Positions 13,601-28,899 of a stretch of 64,000 bases of DNA are shown here, one piece after another (position 1 is the stretch's first letter; each line of letters begins with the position of its first letter). The stretch lies in assembly GCA_963277665.1 (NCBI GenBank), contig OY728119.1, positions 313,554,206 to 313,618,205 of the forward strand, written 5' to 3'. A program made the position numbers and the translations under genes. Below the pieces are notes generated by a model that searched no databases, was not told the origin of the DNA, and saw nothing but the letters and a program-made list of their open reading frames with translations. This DNA comes from Viscum album (lineage: Eukaryota > Streptophyta > Magnoliopsida > Santalales > Viscaceae).

Positions 13601-15800
13601 TTATATTTTAATAATGAAAAATATGTAATGAATATAATTATTATTTAATTTATCACATATATTCATTTACACTCCCTTATCACCTTCCATTTAAATAGCT
13701 AGTGATAGAAAAATCATATCTCTTTGTGAGGTGGTAGTCCACTATACACACGAGCAAAGTTATGTTATCCCCAAAAGTATTAAAATTGAAAAGTTTTCAA
13801 CTATATAAAAATTAAGTTAGTATAAATACATTAAAAATATAATATATAATGTTTAAATAATTAATTAAATCAATCCATGAGAGGCGGTGATGGAAAATGA
13901 ATAACATCGGTTTATGTGGCGGTAGTCTGCCATACACATGAATGATGATTTATATTCCTATTTGATGGAAGTAGAGGTAAATTTAGGTTTAAAAATTAAT
14001 ATAATTAAATATATGTTTATATGAGATACATGTGTCATCATATGGGAACATATTAATAATATTTTAAGGAGGTGGAAGAATAAATAATACCAAAATGCAT
14101 AGTTAATAATTTTACATCTTTTCTAAATCACATATTTTTGAATTTACATAAAGTTTTCCAATAATGGATTTATGAATAAAAACTTATGGATTAGTATATA
14201 TATAATGATAATGGATTTGGTTTTGTATTTTATAAACAAAAATGTAGTTAAGGTGTGATGAATAGAAAATAATGGGTGGCTTGTTATATGGGAGGTGAGC
14301 GTCATACTTATAATTTTTAAAAAGAAAAAGGCATACCCATGTTTTTAAAAATAGAAAAGTCTCCAAAATTTATAATTATCATGTATTAGTGATAATATGA
14401 CCTAATGGTTTCATAAAAATAGTTTTTTGAAAATATTTTACATCATTTTTACACATATCATTTTAGTGTAACTCACGATAAACCCGTTTTCAACTTAACA
14501 GCAGTATTTTATTCTTACTATTTTCACTATTCATCATGGTAAAAAATGAAGAGGAACTTATTAAATAATATTTATTATTATTATTCCAAAGATTTAACTC
14601 CTTTAAAAAAATTAAATTATCATAATTGGGAAAATTGAATTAAAAATTAGACTCATAGAGGTGATGAAAAAGTGGGCTTGCTAGAAGTTTATATTTCAAG
14701 GAAATGAAGATATTATATGAACTATATGAATAAGAGTAATAATTATATGATTATAAAATAATGTTTATTTATATTTAATATTTAAATTTAATTTATCTAA
14801 TTTCACATTAGGGTTATAAAATTAATTAAAAATCAGAAACATTATGCATTTTAAAAAATTATCAGAAAAATCACATTTTAAAACCCAATGAAAAACATAT
14901 ACTAAAATACTATTTGAATTTTATTTCAAAGAAATTAAGTAGAATAAATATAAATAAATAATATATATGATACATAAAATTATATTCCAAAAATAACATA
15001 ACATTTAAATTTCATCATTTATGGAAAATAAATGTCATTTTTAAAGAATCTATATTTTTACTATTCACTAAAAAATAAATATTTTTCCAGACCCCCACAA
15101 AATTTCAACAGAAGTAAATTTATATATAAAAAATTATCAATGTATTTCTATTTTATAAATTAACTTTTCTATAATTTTAAAAATTTTATTATAATGTTTT
15201 TTCATGAAATTGAATAAACATCATTTTTTGAATAAAACATATTTTTGAAAAATATAATTACTTTACTGAAAATTGATTCATTATTTAATAAAAATATAAA
15301 AATAATTTATATTTTGAAGAATATATATATATATCGTAATGTAGTTAATACTATTTTTAAATTCGAATTTAATGACTAGGCTATAATGGTTATATATATC
15401 GTGAGTTGTTTATGATTTGTATTGCATTTAGAAAACATTATCGTACATAGTTTTTTTCTAAAATAATAGGGTGTTAATTAATCATTATAATATGAGTTTA
15501 TTTGAATTTTCGGTGATAATATTGAATCAATATAGTTACATATTTCATGAGATCCCAAGAAGGCCTATGAACTAAAATTAAAATTTTTCATAATATGTCC
15601 ATCCAAATGGGTTGATAATATTTGGAAAAATTTACAACAAAGAGGGATACAATTCCCTATAATACCATAAATATAAATATATAAATTTAGAGTCTCAAAA
15701 TATTTCATAATTAGAGTGAATATTTATTGTTTTTAGTTATTTTTCCAATTCTATAATATTTCAATAAATCAAGTTCATGACATTGAATTTTCGATTATTG
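10641..15800 (+). repeat. Diverged LTR-like copy C, not followed by gag
   Basis: Homology to copies A and B is clear at several anchors: the segment GGATATGTCTCAC near 12,940 (A: about 615), the module array at 13,339-13,947 (A: 985-1,397), and the stretch near 14,440-14,560 (A: about 1,850-1,970). Divergence is much greater than between A and B, so this is an older insertion. No gag follows, which fits a solo LTR. Both limits are approximate: homology on the left fades around 10.65 kb and on the right I lose it near 15.8 kb. Confidence 0.55.
13339..13947 (+). repeat. Four tandem ~190-bp units with structured modules, LTR copy C
   Basis: Modules lie at about 13,339, 13,520, 13,718 and 13,905, spaced 181, 198 and 187 bp. 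The fourth keeps CATC/GATG at its ends and an inner stem GGCGG, loop TAGT, CTGCC. The third has an inner stem GGTGG, loop TAGT, CCACT. This copy has four units where A, B and D have three. Confidence 0.7.
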
Positions 15801-18800
15801 TTTAGTGGATATTATAAATAACAGAAAGGGAAGGACTGTAGTTTTTTTTAAAAGTGAGATAAGACCTTCTAGTCTCTAAAATCAGTGATCCTAGTTGTTT
15901 ATGAAAACCATTTTTCCAAAAACCACCATTCACTTTTCCAATGCATTGGCACCTTATGCACCTCAGGAACCTCAATTAAGCTCCAACAAGGGTGAATTTG
16001 ATCTATTTGGTAGATTTATAGGGTTATTATAAAAAATATTGTGATTATTGAGCCCCTATCTATAGTTTTGATGAATAATGATATTCAATCCATCCTCATC
16101 CTCTTTTTTATAGTTATGTTAAGTGTGAACGACGAGTACAATGGAGATATGTAGTTAGGAATGGAATTCTAGAACATCAATTATCTACTATTTTAGTGTA
16201 TTTAGGGTTTTAAAACAAATTTTTATTTTCATCTTCCTATTTTTTTGATTGTATAACTATATTTCACACTTTTAATAAAATTTAATATTTTTTAAAAAAA
16301 TGAGGTTTTTGTTTATTTTTTAGTGGGGAAATTATTTTTTCTAATTAAATAATAATATGTTAATTTCTTATTAAACTAATATATTAGTGTACCACGGAAT
16401 CCATTTATTCATTTAAAATAATTTAATTTCATCTAAACAATAGTTTCCATAGGGTTAGGGTCTATGAGTATCAATTTAAAATACATATGAATAATTATAA
16501 TCTTTATGGAACAACAAACAAGAAATGTCAAAAAACCAAATTAAATTTTAAGAAAGGGGAACTTTTAATTTTGTTTATTGAACTAAATATTAACTATATT
16601 GAACATAATTCAAAAAATATTTTTCAGTTTATTTTAATGAATATCTATAATTAACACTTTAATCCATGATCACTCCTTGAAAGATGACCTAGGTTCTTCC
16701 ATATACTATATTTAATCATCTAAAAAATAGTTAGTCTGGTTTTTCATGACAACACAGTGACATACCCTAACTTTGGAATTATTTTTAGATTGATGAAACC
16801 AATTAATTTATTTAATTTATTTGTGCTCTGACAGGTAATATTTACCCCATTTTAAATACATTCTACCTAAATAAAAAATTTACATAATCTTTCATGGAAT
16901 TACAAAGGAGTGTTCAAGAAACATACATTCCTTGAGATCTATAATCAACCATGGAAATAAATTTTGGATAGTTCCGGTCGTCCTAATTTTCAAAAAAATT
17001 TGGTTGGAATTTGTTATTAAATAATGAGGGAATTTTTCTCTCAAATGAATGATACGTGATCCAAAATCAATAATTATGAATTTCAAGTCTCGCGATTAGC
17101 TGAAATGAATTTTCCTAGATCCCATAAACATAATACAAATGATAATAAAATCTCAATAATTATATAGATTGGTATTAAAAGACTATAAAAAGTAAATAAT
17201 GAACCTTTTAATGATTAAATGAGGATTCCATTGATTATATAAATGAAAATATTGGTTAATTAGAGACTAAAAACACAGATAACAAGATTAACATTTAGAG
17301 TAATTCAATATATCTACTTGAATGTTAACTAGATAATTCAATTAGGTAGAAAACTAGAATATAGAGGAAAATGTATGATGAGTTCCATAAAACATAAAAT
17401 GTTTTAAAAATCTATTCAATGAGAATTCATTTTCTGTAAAGGCTAAATAAAAAGAACAAAGATCCCATCTATCTCAAATTGCTAAAATATACCATATATC
17501 ATAATATTAATATCCCATATATCAATTTTTTATACCAAATTACTTCATATATTGACTTTTAGAGATTATAATCAATATAAAATTGGTTGGTATAATTTTT
17601 AACCTTTTTTCACAATAAAGACTGTAGTTCTGTTTAATAAATAACATTTCTCAAAAGTTTTATGATCAGGTTATCTTTTTCACCCATTTTCAAATTGGAT
17701 GAATTGAATAATAAAATTTTTTATGTTACATAGAGGATAAAATAAATATTAATTAATTCTCAATTTTTCAGTTTTGGGAATTAGGTCATTTAAACTCACT
17801 AGATTAATACATAAACTAGATGATAGGTTATTAGTTCACCCTTGGGGAGGGTCGTTGACTTATTGGTATGTGTTGGGAAGATTGTTTTAGCCATTGAGTT
17901 ATTAGTCTTAGAATATCAATATGAAATGAAGGATTCCTTCATCTTAATGATGCCCATTTTTCCACCGATAGGAAACAATATTTGTTGGAAAATGAAAACT
18001 GTGATTTTTGGTTGGTGATGAAGAAAAGGGGTTTAATGACTTTATTTTTGAAATAAATCCTGCACTTATGGTAGGTTTTTTTATAAAATAAATATCTACC
18101 GAAGATACATTATCTTCACTCAGGAGGGGGTATTTTGATTATTAGAATGAAAATATCCATGATTAATTTAAGGAGTTCACCAGAACCCATTTTCTAGAGA
18201 AAGGATTTAGTTCTAAATTTAATGAGATAAGAGAAAAAAAAGATTATAATCACCAAATTATTACTAAAAGTAATGTATTTATTAAACAATAGAAAATCCT
18301 CTTCTATGATATTGGATTCCCTATTATATATTATGAATTTAAAACTAATTTTTACCAATATTCTTCACATGAGAGTTTTGATGAGTATAATTTATAAATT
18401 ATGTGTTATAAAATTTATGTCATTGAGTTGATACAATTCCTTTAAATGATAATCAAATTATCATGATGTGATAATAATTAAAAATAGAGTAGTTTAAAGT
18501 AGGTTTTATATCCAATTCTCTGTGTTTTAATAGAACTTGGTTAGTGGATAAGTTTTATGAATATTTAACCACTCAATTTACATTAAATTGGTTAATTTCA
18601 CTAATTTATAATGATGAATTTTATAATTAGTTCATTGGGCTGGAAAAAAAGTTTTATTTTATTATAATGGAGGAATTATAGAATTTTTCCTCAAATGTAA
18701 AATCTTGGGGACTTTAAAATATTTATTTTGAAGATGTCCCACTGCTAAATACCGGACAAACAACTAATAAATCACCTCTTCCTGGTGAATATAGTTAATT

Positions 18801-21800
18801 TTTTAGAAATTCTTATTGGATACCTTATATCCAATGAATCATGGCAGACAAACTATGGTTTTATATATTTTATTATATCTTTACATCACTTTTAAAAATA
18901 TAACAATTCTTTTTTAACATTTATTAATTTTTTAACACATTAAATATTGAATATAATGATTTTTTATATAGTTTGTAGTCACAACTGGTCAATTAGAAAC
19001 ATTTACATTAGCTTTCATGGATTCTATAACATTAGTAGAATATGATATTTGAGATTATATTATTCACATAACCTTTTAATATTATTATATATGAATTTGT
19101 AGTGTACTTAAATTTTTTATATATTATGATATTACTATAGGATACATGGAATTTAACCATATAAAAAGGAACTTTATTTCATTTTTGGACATCAAGAACA
19201 ATGTACGCCTTATATATTGAGTATTTTATACAATCGTTTTAGTTTTTTATACATTCATGGTGTGTTTAAAAATTATAAATGACTAATTTAGTTTTTTATT
19301 GAAAATAAAATTGAGATTAAAATAGATTATAAGTTGTTAATATAATATTTTTATATTGAATCTTCATAATTATTGGGAATTCCAATTTTTTTTAAATTTG
19401 ACTTTTGGTGGTGAATTAGGTGATGTGTGGATTTCATTGAATTTTTTTATTGATTTCAAGAGAAATTATTTGAAATGTAATATGTGAACATTAAAAAATA
19501 TTGTATCCCTTAGATATTTAGAATAATTGTATTCATTTTAAAAACGTTTTTATCCACTATAATGTGTCATCTTCTATGAATATAATGTGTTAAATACATG
19601 ACTACATCGAAATTAATGTTTGAGAGTGATGTAGTGCTTTATAAGTATGGGAGTAGTGTATTTTTAAGATGATTCTAAATACTATTGATACTCTATTTTT
19701 CATTTTCAAAACCATTTATTTAATCCATTTGTTTAAAATAACATTTCAAAAAAACATTACATTCGATAATCTCTGAAAATGTTTTTGTTGATAATCATGA
19801 CCTGATTTTCATAATTTGTCAATAGATTTTATTTTTAATTTCATTTATGGATGAAAATGGAATTTTTCTTGTTATTCTCAGAATATATTTTGGAGGGTGT
19901 ATAGGGGAATGTTTCATCTTTTTAATTCTATTCAAGGGGAATGATAGGAATTATAACAACTTTTTATTGTTCATATAAATTTTAGAGGGGATCTCAAATC
20001 ATGGATTGATCCATGTGTGTTTTTAAATAAAAATTAATAATAAAATAATGAATTGATGACCTGAATATTATGTACCTATTCTATGTGATTGACAACTGCT
20101 ATGGTGAAAATATTGTTTCCCTAAATTCATTTGAAAATCAATAGACCTTTTGAAAATATCATTCTTTTAGTAATAAAAATGTGAATTTAAAAATTTACTA
20201 CAAGAAAATTGGTCTGGAATATTGATTTGATTTATTCTATTGAATTAGCATGAATCTTTACTCCTTTTTTATATCTAATAGAATTATTCAAAAAATAGTG
20301 GAACTAGAGGGGTGCCTAACCTGAATTTTTGAGGTATTCCCAAGGGTATATTTGTTGAAATTAACTATTGGGCGTTAAATAATTGTTAATTCACAGCCTA
20401 ATACCATAATAAAAAAAAACCTTTATCACTAAAAAAGTGTTTAAATGTCATTGATTGTGTATGTTCTTGTTCACGGATTAAGGTTAAATGTAAAGGAGCG
20501 ATCACGAAATTAAATGAAAAATATTTAGCATTTTTTCCATTTATATATGTTATGAATCATCATATTAAATAATATCTTAGGTCACACAGTTTATGGTTTT
20601 CATGATAGTATTATTATATTGTTAATTTTTTTAGTTCATGAGAATTAGATCATTGTTGGATATCCCCAATGCCTGAATTTCATAAAAATTTTAACATTAA
20701 ATTGAATATTAATTTCCTTGTTGAGTTACTCCTCGAAGAAAATTAGTGAACAAAGTGTTGAAGAGTTTGACATCACAAAATTTTATAAAAATTATTCATG
20801 CAATTTTTTATACCAAAAAATGCCTATTTGGGGTTCAAATTAAAATTTTGAGATTGATTTCAGGTTTTTTAGAGTTCTTTTCAAAAAGGACATCATTTGT
20901 GAAAACCATTCATTATTGATTTTTTTGATATATGTATGAATATATTTTTGGAGTATTTTATTTTCATTACGATAAAATTTACTAGGAATTTATTGTATTT
21001 ATATTTTTAAAATAATTATTTTTTTTAAAATATAACGTTCTTGGTGAGTTTTTCTATAATATTATTGGAATAAAAATATCTTATTTAATATTTAAATTAA
21101 AATTATGAGACTATTTTATCATTATCAAATTGATTTTTCGTTTATTTTTGAGAATTAAAAATTTTAGTGTTTTTATGATTCTTATTGGAAAATTAATTTT
21201 GAAAAAAATATATGTCTGCAGTTTTTGATGAAATTTTATATTATCGCAAAATGTAATTTATTTTTTATTTAAAATTCTTAGAGTATAAAAAACTTATTTA
21301 TCGAAAATTATTTAAGTGGATATTGGTTTTTGTGACCTAATAGTGGAAAGTATTTTTTTCTAACATTTGTTTGTTTTAAAATTCATTTTTCTGTTTCTTT
21401 TTCTTGGAGTTTTATAATAAATGAAAATTTTTAAGGTGTTCTACTTATTATTCATTATAATTTTACTACCTTTTAATCTTTTTTGGGGATAAATATTGAT
21501 TCTTGGGAGTTTATTTTCGTTCATGATAATTGGTTATCATTTTTTATGTCTTAACTAAAATATGATCCTAAATTTACATTCCCACACTTGAAAGTTGAAT
21601 CCAGAAAGAGCTTAATTAAAACTACTTCGTTAGATAATCTAGATATGAAGATAATAACTTAAAAAATATGAACCATTAAATATTTATTTATATGTATTAC
21701 ATTAAATCCCCTTCTAATACCTTCTAAGATCCCTCTTCCAGTGTTTTAGTAGATTGAGGATATTGAATATAATGTTTAGGATCAATAATATAATGAATAT

Positions 21801-24179
21801 TGTCTATCACAACCTTTCTCTAGAGCCTTATCTTCATGAAATTGAAATTAATATCAGTCCCCAAAATTTACCTAAAATGAATCTCTATCAATGATCTAAC
21901 AGAGATGAAATCAGAAATTATAGACTCCCCCATTATACATTTAAGATACGACATCCACCAACTAAGGGAACCTCCATGTTGACTACAACCATTGTGAAGT
22001 TTCATCCTCTAGCATAAATAGTTGAAACAAAATGGGTTACTCTATCTTCACATTATATTAGACCATTTTTACAATCACATGTGCATATTTATAGTCCACC
22101 ATGCAATAATCCTCCACACACAACCCCATCAATTAGTAATTTAAAAACATTAGATCTAAAAAATCATCCCATTTTAGTAAGCTCTTGAACACACACAACC
22201 TAGTCACGCTTATAAAACAATCCACAAAACAAATATTTCTACTAAAAATAATTAAACAACCATATCCATGATAAAATTTACTCTCTACTTCACCAAATAT
22301 ACTATAATCAGTTACCTGTGTTCTACACCATCAAATCCATTATTCGAGACTATTTATTTAATTTATTAGTTAATTTATCTATATCAATTTGATCTTCTAC
22401 TTCTGAAATTCTCAACTAGGGATAGATTATTCCCAATTTACCAATCATTTTGTCTTTAGATATTTGAAAATGCGATCCAAGTGATTGAAATAAATGAAAT
22501 GGGAATTTTAACCCATCCTTATAGCTTATGGACCAAATTCATGGCCTCTTGAATTAGGTCCAAGACTAAGTGCATACCCACATTTCATTTTATATCAAAT
22601 GTAGATGCTTAAATATTTTAAATTAAAAATTAACAACATTCCATCAATTATTTTCTTTCTTCTTACTTTTATGTAGATATAACATCCAACAATTTTCTTA
22701 TATAATGATTATATAAATTTATAATAATACAAATAACAGAAACACAATACATGATCCAAATGATTAGTATCCTTGTAAAATTAGGCTCATGCATCACTTA
22801 TACATAATAAAACAAAAATATTTAATTAAATATTGTTTATTTATCCCAATAAATAACTCACATTATTCATATTACCTATAATCACTTGATGATATACATA
22901 AAGAATGGAGTGATAAAAATTCCCTATAAGGGGGGACAAAGGACATGAATCAATTGTATATAGGCGAGGATAATCAATATCATCATATAACAAGTGTATA
23001 ATCAATATCACAATCATTAGGGAAAAATTTGAAAATGGAATATATTATGTAATGTGAAAAATAATAAAACAACATAACATAGCTCTCAGATACCATATAT
23101 GGTTGTGAACAATGCTGGAATGATGTTCAATAATAACATATGTGTATAAATCCTAACATCATAACTGTCAAAAAAGATAAAATATTTGTAATGCATAATA
23201 CACTTAATAAAATGAGATATATCACATTACCGAATTCATTGAATAGTTTTATAATTCTGGGATAACCTGTCACATCATAAAATGATCATAATCATTCTAT
23301 CCACAAAGAAGAGGAACAATCATAGCCCTGAAATAAAACCATGTATAAGAATGAGTTTCAATAAGGTTTCATATAAAATACATTCAGGGATAAAACTTGG
23401 GGTTCCCAAATTAATTATGGAGAATATAATTTGGAATAGAACATCATTGTTTGTGAGTGTAGAAGATACAACTCCATAGAATTCAATATGATGTTTTGGA
23501 ATCTAATGTCTTTGGAGAAATATTTGTAAATGGCATAGAAAAATTTCGACAGGGATGAAACAAGTATATCCCAGAAATGAAAAAAATAGATAGTAGAATG
23601 ATTTGTTGATGAAATTTTAATAACATCCATATAACAATTAATGTGAAAGAGTAGATGGACCAAATTAGAGATGTGGGTTTGATATTTCCCTTACCTTCAC
23701 ACTAGATTTATTTCTACACATTTCCTCCTCCAGAATAAAAAATGTCGGTTTCTTAAATTAAAGGGCCATATGTGAATTATATTCATCATTTCACTTTTTG
23801 TAAATTATAATAATTGAATTTTATATCATAATTATTATTGTTAATTATGAAATGTTTTAATATCATATTTTATTTAATAATTTTTTGTTTTGTTTTAATT
23901 TTGATATATTTTTTAATGTCATTTGTATGTAATTATAATTAATTAGAGAATCATACGACACATATATTTATATATATATAATAAAAATTGATCAAAATTA
24001 TTCAGAAGGATGGGGATATGAAAAGACTTGGAATCCTTATCATTCATGGTTAACTACCTATTAACAGGTCATTGTCCAAATAAGAGGAAAGGGAAATATA
24101 AAATAAAAAAACATCATAACTATTATTTTTATAGTAGATTAAAATCATGAATATAATTTTAACATAATAATTAATTAAT
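15801..24179. other. AT-rich unassigned region
   Basis: There are about 8.4 kb of very AT-rich sequence with no protein motif I recognise on either strand. The slightly more GC-rich stretches at 15,880-16,000, 17,820-18,000 and 21,700-22,150 have the look of decayed coding DNA but could not be assigned. At 20,196 there is a lone CACTA-like terminus (TACTACAAGAAAATTGG) with no partner. The right end may include the unrecognised left part of LTR copy D. Confidence 0.5.
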
Positions 24180-27100
24180 ATTAGAAGAGTTTTTTAATGA
24201 ACCCTACTATAGTAACCTTGATCAAATAATTACTTAATTCCATTGACATTATATATAAGTAATCACATCCAAAAGGACTAAACAGTTTAATAGTCTTTGA
24301 AAACAAGTAACAAACATGAAAAATAACATTAAAATTTAAACCATACAATACTGAATATTTCTTCTTTGATAATTCCACTATTCCCCTTAGAATATCCTGA
24401 AATATCAATCATTATGAAACTCCTAATATCTTGGTAAAAAATAGAACATAATAAAAGGGTGGGCTCAGATTATCATTAAGGTTATGTGTATATACGAATA
24501 AATCATGAATAAATTAACATAATTAAAATATAATGACAAATACTAAAACACATTCCATTTAAATAAAAACTTGAGAATAACATGGCAGGAAGAAAAGATT
24601 ATCAAATAAATCCATATAAATAATTACAGTAACTTGATACATACCAATGTATATTCTAAAAGATTGAATAATAACATGGAGATCAATCACTAATTACATC
24701 ATAATGGAATTTATAATCTAATAAATTGAAAACAAAATATCAAGTACATTAAGAAGAAATTTTAAAACTATGGGTAAAAACACAATTAATTTAAAAAATT
24801 TATTTGCCTCAAGAGACCTATTAATTCATAGAGCGAGTATGTAATTGTAGGCCCCACACATCATGTAGTAATTAAACTTTATTCCACATATGAATATTGT
24901 GAAACATAATCAAAATAAATATTCATATTTTAAAACTAACATACAAAATGTTAAAAATTACCGTAATAAAAAACTATAAACCTAAATCATCTAGAGTAAT
25001 ATTGTGAATGGTAATAAATTAGTAAATCACTATTAAAACATATAAAAAATAGGGAGAAATAATAATTATGTCACCATTATAATATATCACCAGTGGTGTA
25101 TAAGTAGAATAAGCATTGATGATATTGAGGAATATAAATTCCATAAAGATATTATTGAAAAATTCTCAAGGAAAACAACATATCCAATTTGAAAATTACC
25201 TTTATAAAACAATATATTCCCAAAATAGTTTGAAAATAACATTAGTCAAAAATATAATTTAGAACGTATAAATTAAACTATAAAACATTGAGTGGTTATG
25301 ATGGATTAAAATTCAATTCGTTTCATACATGTAAAAACAAATATTCCATTCACATTTTTAATAAAATACAAACATTGATTATATGGAAAATTACCTTAAA
25401 AATGATATAAAAAAATTTCTAAAAATTCAAAAAGGGTTAAAAATGTCGTCAATAAATCATTTTTTAATTACAATACATTTTTTGGAAATATTTTTTGAAA
25501 TCATTGTTTTGGAATTAAATTTATTTTGTACTGTAGAGAGAAAGGAAGTCATATTTTCCAAAAAAATATTTTCACACTAATTTTAATTTCCAACGAGAAG
25601 TAAAATATTACTATTAATTGACAATTACATTAATAACCATATGATAGGTTGTTTTTAAGAAATAATTTCAAAATAATTCCCTATGGGAGACATAAACATA
25701 AAAAAACATTTTATAATTATGAGATTGTGAAATAAAACCTTACAACTCCGGTAATTATTGAATCATAAGCCCCATGAAAGAAGTAAATTCACATGAAATA
25801 TTAAACACAATGAAGAAAATTATATTAATGATACAAAATATCAAATGTTTAGGTAGATACATCACACAAAGGAATAAATGGTGAATATTGTATAAGTCAC
25901 ACATAAGTAAAATTGAGATGAGAAACTATTAAATTAACTTCAACTTCCTTAGTATGTGTTTGAACCTCATGTATAATAAATATAGTTTTATTATAAATAT
26001 AATAAAGAACTATAAGTATATATATAATACTATATATGAAATAAATATTTTCATTTATAACGCATTTATCAATAAATCTTTATTGAAATCATTATTTTAG
26101 GTGATAATTTTTTCTTTTTTAAGTAGGTTTTGATTTTGTATTTTTAGTCCTTTTAGATTGATCATGTTTCATTCATTCCTATAATAATGAAAATTATATA
26201 AATATAAAATATATTCATTATATATATTTTTTATCAATCCATATAAGTTAATGATACGAAATGAATTTCACCGTTCATAGAGCTGTTACGTTGTACATAT
26301 GTGTGAACACTATTTCCATTTTATAGATGTATGAAATAAAATAAAGGTAAATATTATATTACGATTATAGAGACATTATGAAGACATAAATATAAAATAT
26401 ATTTACTAAATTTATACTTATTACCTATCATGTAATATGTTACTAAAAAAATGAGATCACTTTGTGATGGAATAGTCTGTCGTACGCACGAGTGATGTTA
26501 TCATATCATCCATGGAATAGAAAGTAAAAATGTATATGTGATATAATAAATAAATAGGTATAATAATGTTAAAAATATCCTATATATACTTTAAATACAT
26601 CATTATAAAAAACTATGATTAGAGGTGATGGAATAAATAATTACATCTATTCTTGAGGGGGTAGTCCACTATACCCACGATAGACAGTTTCATTTCACAT
26701 TTGATGAAATTGAAGATATGTCTAGTCCATTAAAATAAAATAATAATATATAAATTTATTTAATATTTTATTATTATTATATCAGCATGGTTTATGTAAA
26801 TTATATGGAGGATTAATAATAAATAAAAAACTCAAGGTTATGAATTTTACATTTTCATCAGGGAACCACTTCAGGATTATACATAAATCCGTCTTCAGAT
26901 GGAATTATGGAAAAAGGGAATCTAGATGATTATGATATAATTTTTAAGTAATTTTTGTATATGTTATTTTATAAAAATGTATTTTTATCTTTGAATATTG
27001 GAGGAGTTGTTGTGGACTTTTATAAGTGGGGGAAAGGACACACTTTAATTTTTTGGAATGAAATAATATACCCAAGTTTTTTACATGAAAAAGGATCCCA

Positions 27101-28070
27101 AATGGAAAATTATTTTACCTAAGATTATATAAGTTCATAATATATCTATAAAAATGAATTTTAAATGTTTTTATAATTATTTTTAACCTATATCATTTTT
27201 GTTCAAACCTCAATAAACTTATTTTCACGCTAACCAAAGTTATTGATTTTTACTGTTTTCATAATAAATTATTGTAAAAAATTATGTATAATTTTTTTAT
27301 AATATTAATTACCATTTTTACTAACAAATAATTAATTTTATGAAATTAAACTCATAAAATGGTAGAATTTAATTTAATATTAATCTTTATGACACATTAA
27401 AAAACAATTTTTCTACGGAAACCCATTCAAATGTTTAAGCTGTTTTTATATCATAATAAAATTTTTTATCAATCACAGTGACCATTATTAATTAATTTAA
27501 TATATAATTTTACTAATTTCAATTTAAATCCAATTTATAATATAATTTCATATAAAAAATATTTTAATCCAAAATATTTTTTTCAATATAAATTTTATTT
27601 TTACCTATCAATCAAAAAATTAAGCTCTTCATAAAATTCTGCAAAAATTAAATATATGTTAATTTTAAAAATTAAGTTATTTTTTAAAATAAATTTTCAA
27701 AAATTTATAAAAATTAATTTAAATTATGATCGAATAGTGCAAATAATGTTTCATTGAGAAAAATTCAATTTTTCTACAAAAATGATTTTTTTTTCAAATG
27801 AATCATATTTTATTTTTATCAAATAGATAAAAATTTAATTTGTTTTATACATGTGTAAGCCAATTAATTTTCATAAATTTTTTATTCTTATTAATACCCA
27901 TTTATTTAACATATTGGATTTTACTGTGTTCTATATTGTAGTTTACTTAGACTCAATATTCTGTCTTCCACTTGATATCAATGAGATTGAATTTATTTAA
28001 AAAGAAATATTTCATAAAGTATTAGGTTTTTACAATAACTTATAATATTGGTATTTCATGTCATATAATC
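24180..28070 (+). repeat. Diverged LTR-like copy D
   Basis: This is collinear with copy B: the stretch near 24,360-25,200 matches 32,140-32,960, including an ATTCCATAAAGA segment at 25,139 and its counterpart near 32,912. The array at 26,269-26,686 matches 34,031-34,443, and the stretch near 27,980-28,060 matches copy A near 2,670-2,770. It is older and more diverged than A or B, and has no gag behind it. A LINE lies immediately downstream. The left boundary may extend several hundred bases further left. Confidence 0.55.
26269..26686 (+). repeat. Three tandem ~187-bp units with structured modules, LTR copy D
   Basis: Modules lie at about 26,269, 26,455 and 26,645. The second closes with ATCACT/AGTGAT where copy A has ATCGCT/AGCGAT. 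The third closes with ATCTAT, pairing with ATAGA on the other side. In both, the substitutions on one side are matched on the other. The inner hairpins are partly decayed. Confidence 0.7.
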
Positions 28071-28899
28071 TTTTGGGAATGATGTTCCTCTTTTTAAATA
28101 TTAGTGTGTTATATGCTTCCCTCTTGAATAAATTGTGTACTCATAATTTAATATATATCTTGATAATCATACATATGACATTTCAAAATACCATTCCTGA
28201 AAACCCACAATTAAAAAATGGTGAATAAAAAACCTTCTTGATAGGGTATAAATTAATTTACAAATTTCAACTGGAAGAACACATAATAGGTTTCTATATA
28301 AGATAAAATTAGTTATAAGAGATAATATGATCATGGAATAAAAGCATAAATAATTATTGAGAGTGATAGAGATCGTCGTTCATAAGAAAGAGAATGATCC
28401 TGAGAAAGCAAAAAACTAAAAATCCATAAATCAATAATGTGAGAAAAGAAACTTTTATTCATAATATATGAAGGTAGTATGATAATTTTGTTTCAACATC
28501 CATTTCCTAGAGCTAATAGATACTATTATTTTCTAGACTAAGAAAATAGGAATCTATACTTGATAATTATAATTTCATCCATTAATAATTTTTATTACGA
28601 TCTCCTTGTTTCAAAATGACAAGTATTAAAGATATATTTATCATTGATTCTCCAGAAGAGGATGAAACTTTTGTGGGAGCCTTCTCCCTCGAGTGACCAG
28701 GGAAGAAACTCTAACCTTAATAAACAATAAGGGATTCATGACGCAAGGTCCTTCATTGATTCTATTGTGGGTTACGTTCTTCACATTGAAGCAATGACCT
28801 CCAAGTGCTTTGATCCCATAAAATACCAGTAACGAGGTTTATCTACAATTTAACTCTCAATGGAAGAGGTACAAATTCTCTCTATAGATCTTCATTTTG

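Noticed and set aside
16449..16465. GGGTTAGGG as an interstitial telomere repeat
   Set aside because: A single occurrence without tandem repetition, and not the usual plant TTTAGGG array.
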